A stretch of 64,000 nt of DNA from Sphingopyxis sp. 113P3 (GTDB lineage Bacteria > Pseudomonadota > Alphaproteobacteria > Sphingomonadales > Sphingomonadaceae): assembly GCF_001278035.1 (NCBI RefSeq), contig NZ_CP009452.1, positions 3,443,501 through 3,507,500 of the forward strand. Reading direction: 5' to 3'. Both the position numbers and the translations under genes were made by a program. This document shows, one piece after another, positions 26,108-33,956 of this stretch. A model generated the notes under the pieces. The model saw nothing but the letters and a program-made list of their open reading frames with translations. It had not been told where the DNA came from and did no database searches. Positions within the stretch are counted from its first letter, which is position 1. Each line of letters opens with the position of its first letter.

Positions 26108-28201
26108 TCAGAGCCGTTCCGCCTGCACGACCTGATCCGAGGCGCGCAGCGCCGAGAGGATGCGCATGACATGGTGAACGTCGCGGACCTCGACGACAAT
26201 GTCATAGGTATGAAAATCGCCTTCGCGATTCGAGAGGCGCAAATTGGTGATATTCGCCGAGTTGGCGGCAAGAATGCCCGACATTTCCGCGAGCGTTCCC
26301 GGCTCGTTGAGGATGACGACGCACAGCCGCGCATTGCCGCCCTCGCTGTCTTCCTGCCAGCGCAGGTCGATCCAGTCGGCGTCGATCCCGTCGGCAAGGC
26401 TCGGGCAGTCGATGACATGCACCTCGATCCCCTCGTCCGGACGCGCGAGACCGACGATGCGGTCGCCGGGCACCGGGTGGCAGCAATCGGCGAGCTTGTA
26501 GGCGACGCCGGGGGTCAGACCCTCGATCGACACCGCCGCCCCCTGCTTGAGCTTGCCGGGCTTGGACTTCATCTCGGCGGTAATGCCGGGCATCAGCGCC
26601 TCGAGCACCGCATTGTCGCTGAGCTGCCGCTTGCCGATGGCGACATAGAGCGCGGTGTCGTCCTCAAGCTTCAGCCGTTCGATCGCGGCCGCGCGCGCCT
26701 TGTCGCCGATCTTGCCGGGAAGGCGGCGGGCGATCTCGTCGTACATCTTGCGCCCGAGGGCGGCGAGCTCGACCTTTTCCTTTGAGCGCACATGGCGCCG
26801 GATCGCGGCGCGCGCCTTGCCGGTGACCGCAAAGCCGAGCCAGGCGGGCTGGGGCACCTGCTTGTCCGACGAGAGGATCTCGACCGTGTCGCCGTTGGCG
26901 AGCTGCGTGCGGAGCGGCACGAGCCTTCCGTTGACCTTGGCGCCGACGGTGCGATCGCCAAGGCCGGTGTGCACGGCATAGGCAAAGTCGACGGGCGTTG
27001 CGCCCTTGGGAAGCTGGTGCAGCACGCCCTTCGGGGTGAAGGCGAAGATCCGGTCCTGGTACATCGCGATGCGCGTGTTTTCCAAAACCTCGTCGGGATC
27101 GTGCGTCTGTTCGAGAATTTCGAGCAGGTCGCGTATCCACCCCGCCTGTCCATCGGGCGCCGCGCCCCCCTGCTTGTACGCCCAATGCGCCGCCAGCCCG
27201 AACTCGGACTGCTGGTGCATGTCGACGCTGCGGATCTGGATCTCGATCCGCATATTCTGCTGATGCATGATCGTCGTGTGGAGCGACTTGTAGCCGTTGC
27301 GCTTCGGCGTCGAGATATAATCCTTGAAGCGCCCGGGGACCATCTTCCACTTGCGATGAATGAGGCCGAGCGCCGCATAGCAATCGGCATCGGTTGGGGT
27401 CACGATGCGAAAGGCGATAATGTCGGTGACCTGCTCGAAGCTGACGTGGCGCTCCTGCATCTTGCGCCAGATCGAATAGGGGTGCTTCTCGCGCCCCGAA
27501 ACGTCGGCGTCGATGCCGTTCTTCGCGAGCAGCTCCTTGAATTCGCGGCTGATCGCCGCGACCTTGTCCTTGCCGCCCGCGGTCAGCTTGGCAAGGCGGC
27601 CGGTGATCGTCGCATAGGCTTCGGGCTCGAGCTCGCGAAAGGCGAGAAGCTGCATCTCGCGCATATATTCGTACATGCCGATCCGCTCGGCGAGCGGGGC
27701 ATAGATATCCATCGTTTCCTTGGCGATGCGGCGGCGCTTTTCCGGATTCTTGATGAAATGCAGCGTGCGCATATTGTGCAGCCGGTCGGCGAGCTTGACC
27801 AGCAACACGCGAATGTCGTCCGACATGGCGAGCAGGAATTTGCGCAGATTTTCCGCCGCCCGCTCATTCTCGGTCTGCGCCTCGATCTTGCTGAGCTTGG
27901 TCACCCCGTCGACAAGGCGCCCGACGTCGCCGCCGAAGAGCCGCTCGATCTCCTCGGGCGTTGTCAGCGTATCCTCGAGCGTATCGTGAAGCAGCGCTGT
28001 CACGATCGTTTCGCTGTCGAGGTGAAGGTCGGTCAAAATTCCCGCAACTTCGACAGGATGGCTGAAATAGGGGTCACCCGAGGCACGCTTCTGGCTGCCG
28101 TGCTTCTGGACGGTGAAGACATAGGCACGGTTGAGCAACGCCTCGTCGACGTCGGGATCATAAGCGCGAACGCGCTCGACAAGTTCATACTGCCTGAGCA
28201 T
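26108..28201 (-). CDS. Bifunctional RelA/SpoT homologue
   Basis: A 697-residue long RSH protein. Domains in order: HD hydrolase (YFSHPVEVAGI, LLHDTLEDT, KLADRLHNMRTL), (p)ppGpp synthetase (REKHPYSIWRKM, FRIVTPTDADCYAALG, STPKRNGYKSLHT), TGS (FTPKGVLHQLPKGATPVDFAY), a zinc-finger/helical part (ADCCHPVPGD) and a C-terminal ACT domain (VVILNEPGTLAEMSGIL). The HD motif is intact, so it should both make and degrade (p)ppGpp, as usual for the single Rsh of alphaproteobacteria. The start at 28201 (LRQYELVERVRAY) matches the family; the frame is open to 28261. It is divergent from the HxlR gene. Confidence 0.92.
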   Translation of the reverse strand: MLRQYELVERVRAYDPDVDEALLNRAYVFTVQKHGSQKRASGDPYFSHPVEVAGILTDLHLDSETIVTALLHDTLEDTLTTPEEIERLFGGDVGRLVDGVTKLSKIEAQTENERAAENLRKFLLAMSDDIRVLLVKLADRLHNMRTLHFIKNPEKRRRIAKETMDIYAPLAERIGMYEYMREMQLLAFRELEPEAYATITGRLAKLTAGGKDKVAAISREFKELLAKNGIDADVSGREKHPYSIWRKMQERHVSFEQVTDIIAFRIVTPTDADCYAALGLIHRKWKMVPGRFKDYISTPKRNGYKSLHTTIMHQQNMRIEIQIRSVDMHQQSEFGLAAHWAYKQGGAAPDGQAGWIRDLLEILEQTHDPDEVLENTRIAMYQDRIFAFTPKGVLHQLPKGATPVDFAYAVHTGLGDRTVGAKVNGRLVPLRTQLANGDTVEILSSDKQVPQPAWLGFAVTGKARAAIRRHVRSKEKVELAALGRKMYDEIARRLPGKIGDKARAAAIERLKLEDDTALYVAIGKRQLSDNAVLEALMPGITAEMKSKPGKLKQGAAVSIEGLTPGVAYKLADCCHPVPGDRIVGLARPDEGIEVHVIDCPSLADGIDADWIDLRWQEDSEGGNARLCVVILNEPGTLAEMSGILAANSANITNLRLSNREGDFHTYDIVVEVRDVHHVMRILSALRASDQVVQAERL

Positions 28202-28377
28202 CGTCTCCAATGTCGTCGCTCGCGCTCCAAATGCAATGCGAAACTTATGAGGATCGTCCACCCCGATGGGCCGCTATTCCGGGCGAAGGTCGCAGGCCGA
28301 GGAGGACGCCCGCGCGCCGTAGCGGCCGATGACAAAATTTTTGGCGTTGACGCCGATAATGGGTTAGGGCTTGGCCC

Positions 28378-28896
28378 ATGGCAAAATTACGCGAACCGTT
28401 GAATGATCTCGATGGCGGCAAATGTGCACTGCCGCTCGCGCTCGAGGCGATGGGCGAGCGTTGGTCATTCATGATCCTTCGCGCCGCCTTCAATGGCGTC
28501 CATCATTTCGAGGAGTTCCAGCAGGAACTCGGCATTGCGCGCAACATCCTCTCGAATCGGCTGTCGCGGCTGGTCGACCATGGCATCATGGCGCGCGAGG
28601 TAATGGCCGAGGATCGGCGCAAGGTGCACTATCAGCTTACCGAAAAGGGCATCGAGCTGCTGCCGGCGATGATCGCGCTGCGCCAGTGGGGCGAAAAATG
28701 GGGCGCGGGCGTGCCGTCCACACCGGTTCTTGTCGACGTACGCGACGAGCAGCCGATCGGCCCCGTCACGATCACCGCGCACGACGGGCGCCCGCTTGGC
28801 TACAAGGAACTTGTCTGGAAGCACCGCTCGGAACTGCAGCCCCTCGGTCAGGCGCGGGTGCGCACCGACCGCATGACGCCGGTCGCGGCGGAATGA
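28378..28896 (+). CDS. HxlR-family transcriptional regulator
   Basis: 172 residues with the HxlR winged-helix core: CALPLALEAMGERWSFMILRAAFNGVHHFEEFQQELGIARNILSNRLSRLVDHGIM, then DRRKVHYQLTEKGIELLPAMIAL. The conserved N-terminal cysteine found in redox- or aldehyde-sensing members is present (GGKC). A C-terminal extension of about 60 residues (ITAHDGRPLGYKELVWKH) also occurs in other HxlR proteins. Target genes are not evident. It is divergently placed 176 bp from rsh. Confidence 0.85.
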   Translation: MAKLREPLNDLDGGKCALPLALEAMGERWSFMILRAAFNGVHHFEEFQQELGIARNILSNRLSRLVDHGIMAREVMAEDRRKVHYQLTEKGIELLPAMIALRQWGEKWGAGVPSTPVLVDVRDEQPIGPVTITAHDGRPLGYKELVWKHRSELQPLGQARVRTDRMTPVAAE

Positions 28897-28958
28897 TCGC
28901 GGCCATCGTCCGGCGGTCCGCGCCGGGCCGCTGAAGCAGGGTAACGCGAGCCGTCTCC

Positions 28959-30083
28959 ATGCCATTCTTCGGATTGACCTCGCCGGGCCCTTTTTTCGGC
29001 AACAAGGTCCGCGCCTTCTGGAACCTGCAGATTCTGGGCTGGATCGCCTGGCTCTGCCTGCGCGGCGTCTCGGGGCTCACCGGGGGTCAGTCCCTCTCCT
29101 TCCTCGTCCCCGTGATTGTGTCCGCGATCACGGGCTTTTCGCTGACGCTGCTCCTGTCGGTCTGTTATCGCGCCCTGTTCAACCGCCCGCCGATTTTGAT
29201 GTGGAGCGCAAGCTTCGGATTGATGGCGGTCGCAGCGGCGCTCTGGGCCTTTATCGATGCCTGGGTGCTGCAGGTCGTCAATCCCAAGAGCGAGTCGGGC
29301 CTGACGGGGCTCTTGCTCGCCCTCGTCTATGTCGATGCGACATCGCTTGCTGCCTGGTCGGCGCTCTATTTTGCGATCAACTATTTCCTCCAGCTCGAGG
29401 AACAGAATGACCGCGTGCTCCGTCTCGAGACGCAGGCGGCTTCAGCCCAGCTTGCGATGCTGCGCTATCAGCTCAACCCGCATTTCCTGTTCAACACGCT
29501 CAACAGCATCTCGACGCTCGTGCTCCTGAAACAGGCGGAGCCTGCGAACGCGATGCTCTCGCGCCTTTCCGCCTTCTTGCGCTATACGCTCGCCAACGAG
29601 CCGACCGCGCAGGTGACGCTGGCGCAGGAGATCGAGACGCTGAAGCTTTATCTCGACATCGAGAAGATGCGTTTCGAGGACCGGCTGCGCCCGCATTTTG
29701 AGATCGATCCCGCGGTCGCGCGCGCGCGATTGCCCTCGCTTTTGCTCCAGCCGCTCATCGAAAATGCGATCAAATATGCCGTAACGCCGCAGGAAGAAGG
29801 CGCCGATATCACCATTTCGGCGCAGCTTGCCGGTGAAAACGTCCGGATTACCGTGTCCGACACGGGCGCGGGATTGTCAGCGGGGGGTGGGGACCCCACC
29901 ACAGGCTATGCAACGGAATCGACGGGTGTGGGTTTAGCCAATATCAGGGACCGACTCGCGCAGGCTTTTGGTGACCAGCAGCGGTTCGAGGCGCAATCCG
30001 GCGCCGATGGCGGCTTCACCGTCCGTATCGAGTTTCCGTTTCAGCCCGATGGACAAGCGACGATTGGAACCGGACAGACATGA
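28959..30083 (+). CDS. LytS-type sensor histidine kinase
   Basis: A 374-residue membrane kinase. About four hydrophobic helices (residues 25-145) are followed by a short coiled segment (QLEEQNDRVLRLETQAASAQLAML), the phospho-acceptor box RYQLNPHFLFNTLNSIS and an ATPase domain (QPLIENAIKYAV, DTGAGL, GVGLANIRDRL). This is the LytS/YpdA class (His_kinase family), which pairs with LytTR regulators. The last codons overlap the next start (ATGA at 30080-30083), so kinase and regulator are co-translated. There is no sensory domain apart from the membrane part. Confidence 0.9.
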   Translation: MPFFGLTSPGPFFGNKVRAFWNLQILGWIAWLCLRGVSGLTGGQSLSFLVPVIVSAITGFSLTLLLSVCYRALFNRPPILMWSASFGLMAVAAALWAFIDAWVLQVVNPKSESGLTGLLLALVYVDATSLAAWSALYFAINYFLQLEEQNDRVLRLETQAASAQLAMLRYQLNPHFLFNTLNSISTLVLLKQAEPANAMLSRLSAFLRYTLANEPTAQVTLAQEIETLKLYLDIEKMRFEDRLRPHFEIDPAVARARLPSLLLQPLIENAIKYAVTPQEEGADITISAQLAGENVRITVSDTGAGLSAGGGDPTTGYATESTGVGLANIRDRLAQAFGDQQRFEAQSGADGGFTVRIEFPFQPDGQATIGTGQT

Positions 30084-30886
30084 CGATTAGAACCATCCTC
30101 GTGGATGATGAAAAATTGGCGACCCAGGGCCTGCAGCTGCGGCTCGAAGCGCATCCGGATGTCGAGGTGGTCGACACCGCCCAGAATGGCCGCGAGGCCA
30201 TCCGCAAGATCAAGACACATAAACCCGACCTCGTATTCCTCGACATTCAGATGCCGGGGTTTGACGGTTTTTCCGTGATCCAGGGCCTGATGGAGGTCGA
30301 GCCTCCGCTCGTTGTGTTCGTGACCGCCTATTCGGACCATGCGATCCGTGCCTTCGAGGCGCAGGCGGTCGATTATCTGGTGAAGCCCGTCGAGCCCGAA
30401 CGGCTTGCCGATGCCCTCGACCGCGTGCGCCAGCGGCTTGCCGAAAAGCGCGGCGTGGCCGAAGTCGAGCGGCTGAAGAGCGTTCTCGCCGAGGTTGCAC
30501 CCGAGGCAGCGGAAGAATTCGAAGGCGAAGCAGCACCCGATGCGCACGCCGCCGACCGCTATGAGAAGATGATCAACATCAAGGATCGCGGGCAGATTTT
30601 TCGCGTCGATGTCGACAGCATCGAACGGATCGACGCTGCCGGCGACTATATGTGCATCTATACCGCGGACAACAGCCTCATCCTTCGCGAGACGATGAAG
30701 GATCTCGAAAAGAGGCTCGACCCGCGTAACTTCCAGCGCGTTCACCGCTCGACGATCGTCAATCTGAGCCAGGTCAAGCAGGTCAAGCCGCACACCAATG
30801 GCGAATGCTTCCTCATCCTGGGGTCGGGCGCGCAGGTGAAGGTCAGCCGCAGCTATCGCGACGTGGTTGCACGGTTCGTCCACTAA
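30080..30886 (+). CDS. LytTR-type response regulator
   Basis: 268 residues: a receiver domain (TILVDDEKLATQGL; phospho-acceptor Asp in DLVFLDIQMPGFDG; VTAYSDHAIRAF; conserved Lys in YLVKPVEP), an acidic linker, and a C-terminal LytTR DNA-binding domain (RIDAAGDYMCIYT, PRNFQRVHRSTIVNLSQVKQV). It is the partner of the overlapping LytS-type kinase. LytTR proteins bind direct repeats at their targets, and none obvious lies beside this operon. The linker is longer than usual (about 40 acidic/alanine residues). Confidence 0.9.
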   Translation: MTIRTILVDDEKLATQGLQLRLEAHPDVEVVDTAQNGREAIRKIKTHKPDLVFLDIQMPGFDGFSVIQGLMEVEPPLVVFVTAYSDHAIRAFEAQAVDYLVKPVEPERLADALDRVRQRLAEKRGVAEVERLKSVLAEVAPEAAEEFEGEAAPDAHAADRYEKMINIKDRGQIFRVDVDSIERIDAAGDYMCIYTADNSLILRETMKDLEKRLDPRNFQRVHRSTIVNLSQVKQVKPHTNGECFLILGSGAQVKVSRSYRDVVARFVH

Positions 30887-30973
30887 GCCGGCAAGCCGAG
30901 CCCCGTTTCTCCCGCCAGGGTGCGCCGTAGCGGGCAGCGGGGCGCTTGCTCGCGATCGCGCGCGCGCCATTTT

Positions 30974-32038
30974 CTAGAGTTGATGCCCCGTCCGATCGCG
31001 CTTCGTCGCGAGATATTGCTCGTTATGCGGATTTGTCGGCAGGGCGAGCGGAATCCGCTCGACGACCGCGATGCCTTCTCGCTCGAGCCGCGCGACCTTT
31101 TCCGGGTTATTCGTCATCAAGCGGATGCGCGGAATGTTGAGGAGTTCGAGCATCCGCGCCGCGATCGCGAAATCGCGCGCCTCCACGGGAAAGCCGAGGC
31201 GAAGATTGGCGTCGACCGTATCATGCCCCTGGTCCTGCAGGGCGTAGGCGCGCAGCTTGTTGACGAGACCAATCCCCCGCCCTTCCTGCCTCAGATAGAG
31301 GAGCACGCCCCAGGGCGCATCGGCCATCGCGTGGAGCGCGGCGTGAAGCTGGGGTCCGCAATCGCATTTGAGACTGCCAAGGACGTCGCCGGTGAGGCAC
31401 TCGCTGTGGAGCCGCACAACGGGAGGCTGGCCATCGCGCTGGCCGATCACGAGCGCGACATGATCCGAAGCTTCTTCCGGACTGCGGAAGGCGACAATCT
31501 CGCCCGCCTCGCTCGCTTCGACGGGCAGCCGTGCGCGCGCCGCAATCTCGAGCCGCGCGGGATCGAGCAGCGCCGCCACATCCTCTGATGTACACTCGGT
31601 TTCGGCCGCGCCCACCGCTTCGCGGACGAAGAAGGCAGGAAGAAGTCCCGCATGGCGCGCCATCGTCATCGCGGCCGCGGCGGCGGCCTCGCCGCCGGTC
31701 GCCATGGTGCGGAACGGACCCTTGAAGGGATGCGCAAGATCGAGCGCCGGGTCGGCGATCGCGAGCGCTTCGGCGACGCTCGTCGCCGCGCCTGCGAGCC
31801 GCACCGGCCCGGGCGTTGCCGCCGCGCGCTGGTTGGTGAGCTTCAGGGTCACGGCGCGCTCGCCCGAAAGCAGCACGTCGCTGCTGGCGAACTGTGCAAG
31901 CGCTGCATCGCGCGCGCTCTCGACCGCCAGCAAATCGAGCGTGCCGTCCTCGGCCGCGACGCGCAGCGGCCAGCCGCGGCGCAGCGCGTCGATCGCGCGC
32001 GCCGCCCGGCGGGCGCCCTCGCCGGCCGCATCGCTCAA
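30974..32038 (-). CDS. ribA: GTP cyclohydrolase II with degenerate RibB-like N-terminal half
   Basis: About 354 residues. The C-terminal half has the GTP cyclohydrolase II signature: zinc ligands in HSECLTGDVLGSLKCDCGPQ, YLRQEGRGIGLVNKLRAYALQ, TVDANLRLGF and LMTNNPEKV. It makes the first riboflavin intermediate from GTP. The N-terminal 150 residues begin like 3,4-dihydroxybutanone-phosphate synthase (RAIDALRRGWPLRVAAEDG) but lack its acidic DDExRENEGD active-site motif, so that half is probably not catalytic. The likely start is a TTG at 32038 that overlaps the xth stop; no ATG is better placed. It is translationally coupled to xth. Confidence 0.85.
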   Translation of the reverse strand: MSDAAGEGARRAARAIDALRRGWPLRVAAEDGTLDLLAVESARDAALAQFASSDVLLSGERAVTLKLTNQRAAATPGPVRLAGAATSVAEALAIADPALDLAHPFKGPFRTMATGGEAAAAAAMTMARHAGLLPAFFVREAVGAAETECTSEDVAALLDPARLEIAARARLPVEASEAGEIVAFRSPEEASDHVALVIGQRDGQPPVVRLHSECLTGDVLGSLKCDCGPQLHAALHAMADAPWGVLLYLRQEGRGIGLVNKLRAYALQDQGHDTVDANLRLGFPVEARDFAIAARMLELLNIPRIRLMTNNPEKVARLEREGIAVVERIPLALPTNPHNEQYLATKRDRTGHQL

Positions 32039-32823
32039 AAGGAAAACTCCGTCACCAGCGGAATATGGTCCGAGGGTCGCTCCCAGCTTCGCGCAGGCTG
32101 GACAACGCGGTGCGCGATGGCCTCGTCCTTGAGGGCAGGCGTCACCCACATATGATCAAGGCGGCGACCGCGGTTCGACGCCTCCCAATCTTTCGCCCGG
32201 TAGCTCCACCAGGTAAAAAGCGGGGCCGGCGGCGCAATGAAGTGGCGCCCGAGATCGACCCAGTCGGCGGCTGCCTGGAGGCGGGCCAGCGTCTCGACCT
32301 CGATCGGCGTATGGCTGACGACGTCGAGCAGCGCCTTGTGGTTCCACACATCGCTTTCGAGCGGCGCGACGTTGAAATCGCCGGTGAGCACGGTCGGCGC
32401 CCCCGCAAGCGTCCCCGCCCACTCGGTCATGCGGCCGAAAAAGTCGAGTTTCTGCCCGAATTTGGGATTGAGATTGCGGTCGGGAATGTCGCCGCCCGCG
32501 GGAATATAGACATTGTCGAGCCGCACGCCCGACGGGAGCGTCACCCCGATATGGCGCGCCTCGCCATTCGCCTGCCAGTCATATTGGCGCACATCGGCAA
32601 GGGGCACCCGGCTGACGATTGCGACGCCGTGGTGCATGCGCTGGCCGTTGGTGACGATGTGGGTGTAGCCGAGCGCCTCGAACATCGCCTTGGGAAACAG
32701 GCCGCATTCGACCTTGGTTTCCTGAAGGCAGAGGATGTCGGGAGTTTCCTCGCGCAGGAATTTCTCGACGATGCCGAGACGGGCGCGGACGCTGTTGATG
32801 TTCCAGGACGCGATACTTGTCAT
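32035..32823 (-). CDS. xth: Exodeoxyribonuclease III (AP endonuclease)
   Basis: 262 residues of the exonuclease-endonuclease-phosphatase fold: TSIASWNINSVRARL, DILCLQETKVE, YDWQANGEARHIGVTL, VYIPAGG, VLTGDFNVAPLESDVWN, FTWWSYRAKDWEASNRGRRLDHMW and the terminal histidine in RPSDHIPLVTEF. It cleaves abasic sites in base-excision repair and removes 3'-blocking groups. The start at 32823 gives the family length; an open frame runs 66 bases further upstream. The TTG start of ribA overlaps its TGA stop. Confidence 0.92.
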   Translation of the reverse strand: MTSIASWNINSVRARLGIVEKFLREETPDILCLQETKVECGLFPKAMFEALGYTHIVTNGQRMHHGVAIVSRVPLADVRQYDWQANGEARHIGVTLPSGVRLDNVYIPAGGDIPDRNLNPKFGQKLDFFGRMTEWAGTLAGAPTVLTGDFNVAPLESDVWNHKALLDVVSHTPIEVETLARLQAAADWVDLGRHFIAPPAPLFTWWSYRAKDWEASNRGRRLDHMWVTPALKDEAIAHRVVQPARSWERPSDHIPLVTEFSF

Positions 32824-32884
32824 GCCGTCGGCTCTATCGGCGCGGATCGGCCTTCGCAATGGCGCTGCAGCGCGAGGGAGACGA

Positions 32885-33122
32885 ATCATAAACCCCCGTC
32901 CCAGGGGCGGTGGAACGGGGGTTCAAGGTCAGCGTTCGTCACGCTCTTGAATGAAGACACCTGGCCGTCCGGGTGGGGCAACAGGGGGAAACCCAAAGCC
33001 GGGGGCCGTGTCGGCGCCTTCGAGAGTTTCGATAGCGCGCCTTGCCTGTCGCCAAGCTGAACGAGAGCCGCCCGAAGGCTGTGTGGCGACCGTTCGTCGG
33101 CTTCAGCCTACCATTCGTCGAA
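32885..33122 (-). ncRNA. Candidate structured RNA between lolA and xth
   Basis: This 360-bp gap between two same-strand genes has no convincing protein frame but is full of nested stems. GTCGCCA (33048-33054) pairs with TGGCGAC (33084-33090), enclosing AGCC/GGCT (33066-33069/33077-33080). GGCGC (33013-33017) pairs with GCGCC (33037-33041), enclosing TCGA/TCGA. A 9-bp stem AACCCCCGT/ACGGGGGTT (32891-32923), read on the minus strand, is followed by TTTATGATT, as in an intrinsic terminator. A separate hairpin at 33123-33154 would insulate it from lolA. It does not match 6S, SRP, RNase P or tmRNA motifs I know. Confidence 0.4.
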
Positions 33123-33154
33123 CGCCGGCCCCCTCTTTTTTCGGGGGACCGGCG
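33123..33154 (-). terminator. Terminator-like hairpin after lolA
   Basis: CGCCGGCCCCC (33123-33133) and GGGGGACCGGCG (33143-33154) form an 11-bp stem with one bulge and a loop carrying a homopolymer run. It lies 30 bp past the lolA stop. A T-run is in the loop (plus strand) rather than after the stem, so efficiency is uncertain. Confidence 0.45.
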
Positions 33155-33183
33155 TCGGTGCAAAGCTCGCAGAGCCGAAGCGG

Positions 33184-33837
33184 TTAGCGCCCGCGGGTCT
33201 TCGGCCGCGGGTCGGTCCAGCGGAAGGTGGAATCGGCAACCGCGACGTTGAACTTCTGATTGCTGAGATCGATCCGGGTGCGGTTGTTCTGCGAGTCGAG
33301 CGCGACCCAGCCGCGCAAGCGCAGCCCGCCTGGCGCGCTTCCATCGCGCAGGAACACCATCGTGATCGTTCCATATTCGGGGCGCTTGGGGTCCTTGACC
33401 TCGACGCTGATCACCCCGTCACTCCCGGTGGGCAGGACCTTGGCATATTTGCTGAGATCGCGATCGGGATCGAGCAGCGCGCCAAGCGGCGAATTCTTCA
33501 CCGGCCAGCTTTGCACCTGCTTCACCTCATAATCGATCATCGTCAGCCGGCTGCCGTCGCCGACGATGAGCAAGGGCACGCCCTTTTGATATTGGAAGCG
33601 GATCTTGCCCGGACGCTTCAAAGTCAACGTACCGCTGAGCCGCTGGCCCTTGCGGTCTGTCTGGACGAAATCGGCGGTCATCGAACTGGTGTTCTTGAGG
33701 TGCGCCTGCACCGCGGAAAGCGCGCTCGGCGTCTCAGCAAGAACGGGGGCGGCAAAGACGAGCCCCGCGGCGGCGGCGGGCGCAAGCGTCCAGGCGGCGA
33801 TGCGGGTCAGGCTCTTGCGGGTAGGGGTCAGGTTCAT
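33184..33837 (-). CDS. lolA: Outer-membrane lipoprotein carrier protein
   Basis: 217 residues with a cleavable signal peptide (RIAAWTLAPAAAAGLVFAAPVLA, cleavage near residue 34), then the LolA beta-sheet core: VQAHLKNTSSMTADFVQTDRKGQRLSGTLTLKRPGKIRFQY, LLIVGDGSRLTMIDYEVKQV, SPLGALLDPDRDL, and at the end LRLRGWVALDSQNNRTRIDLSNQKFNVAVADSTFRW. LolA carries lipoproteins through the periplasm to the outer membrane. The ATG at 33837 is preceded by a GAGAG-type site. It lies just downstream of ftsK on the same strand (119 bp), a common pairing in this bacterial group. Confidence 0.88.
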   Translation of the reverse strand: MNLTPTRKSLTRIAAWTLAPAAAAGLVFAAPVLAETPSALSAVQAHLKNTSSMTADFVQTDRKGQRLSGTLTLKRPGKIRFQYQKGVPLLIVGDGSRLTMIDYEVKQVQSWPVKNSPLGALLDPDRDLSKYAKVLPTGSDGVISVEVKDPKRPEYGTITMVFLRDGSAPGGLRLRGWVALDSQNNRTRIDLSNQKFNVAVADSTFRWTDPRPKTRGR

Positions 33838-33956
33838 AGGACTCTCATTTTCATGGCTCTGTTGCGCCGGAGATGCGCTCGCGGCATTGAATGCGCGCTG
33901 AACCCGGCGTTGGGAGAGGTTCAAGCCGCGAAACCGCTCTTGGTTCCCCTTCCCCG

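Noticed and set aside
32939..33187. Small protein genes in the lolA-xth gap
   Set aside because: Frames on both strands are arginine/proline-rich with no start signals, and the stem structure explains the sequence better.
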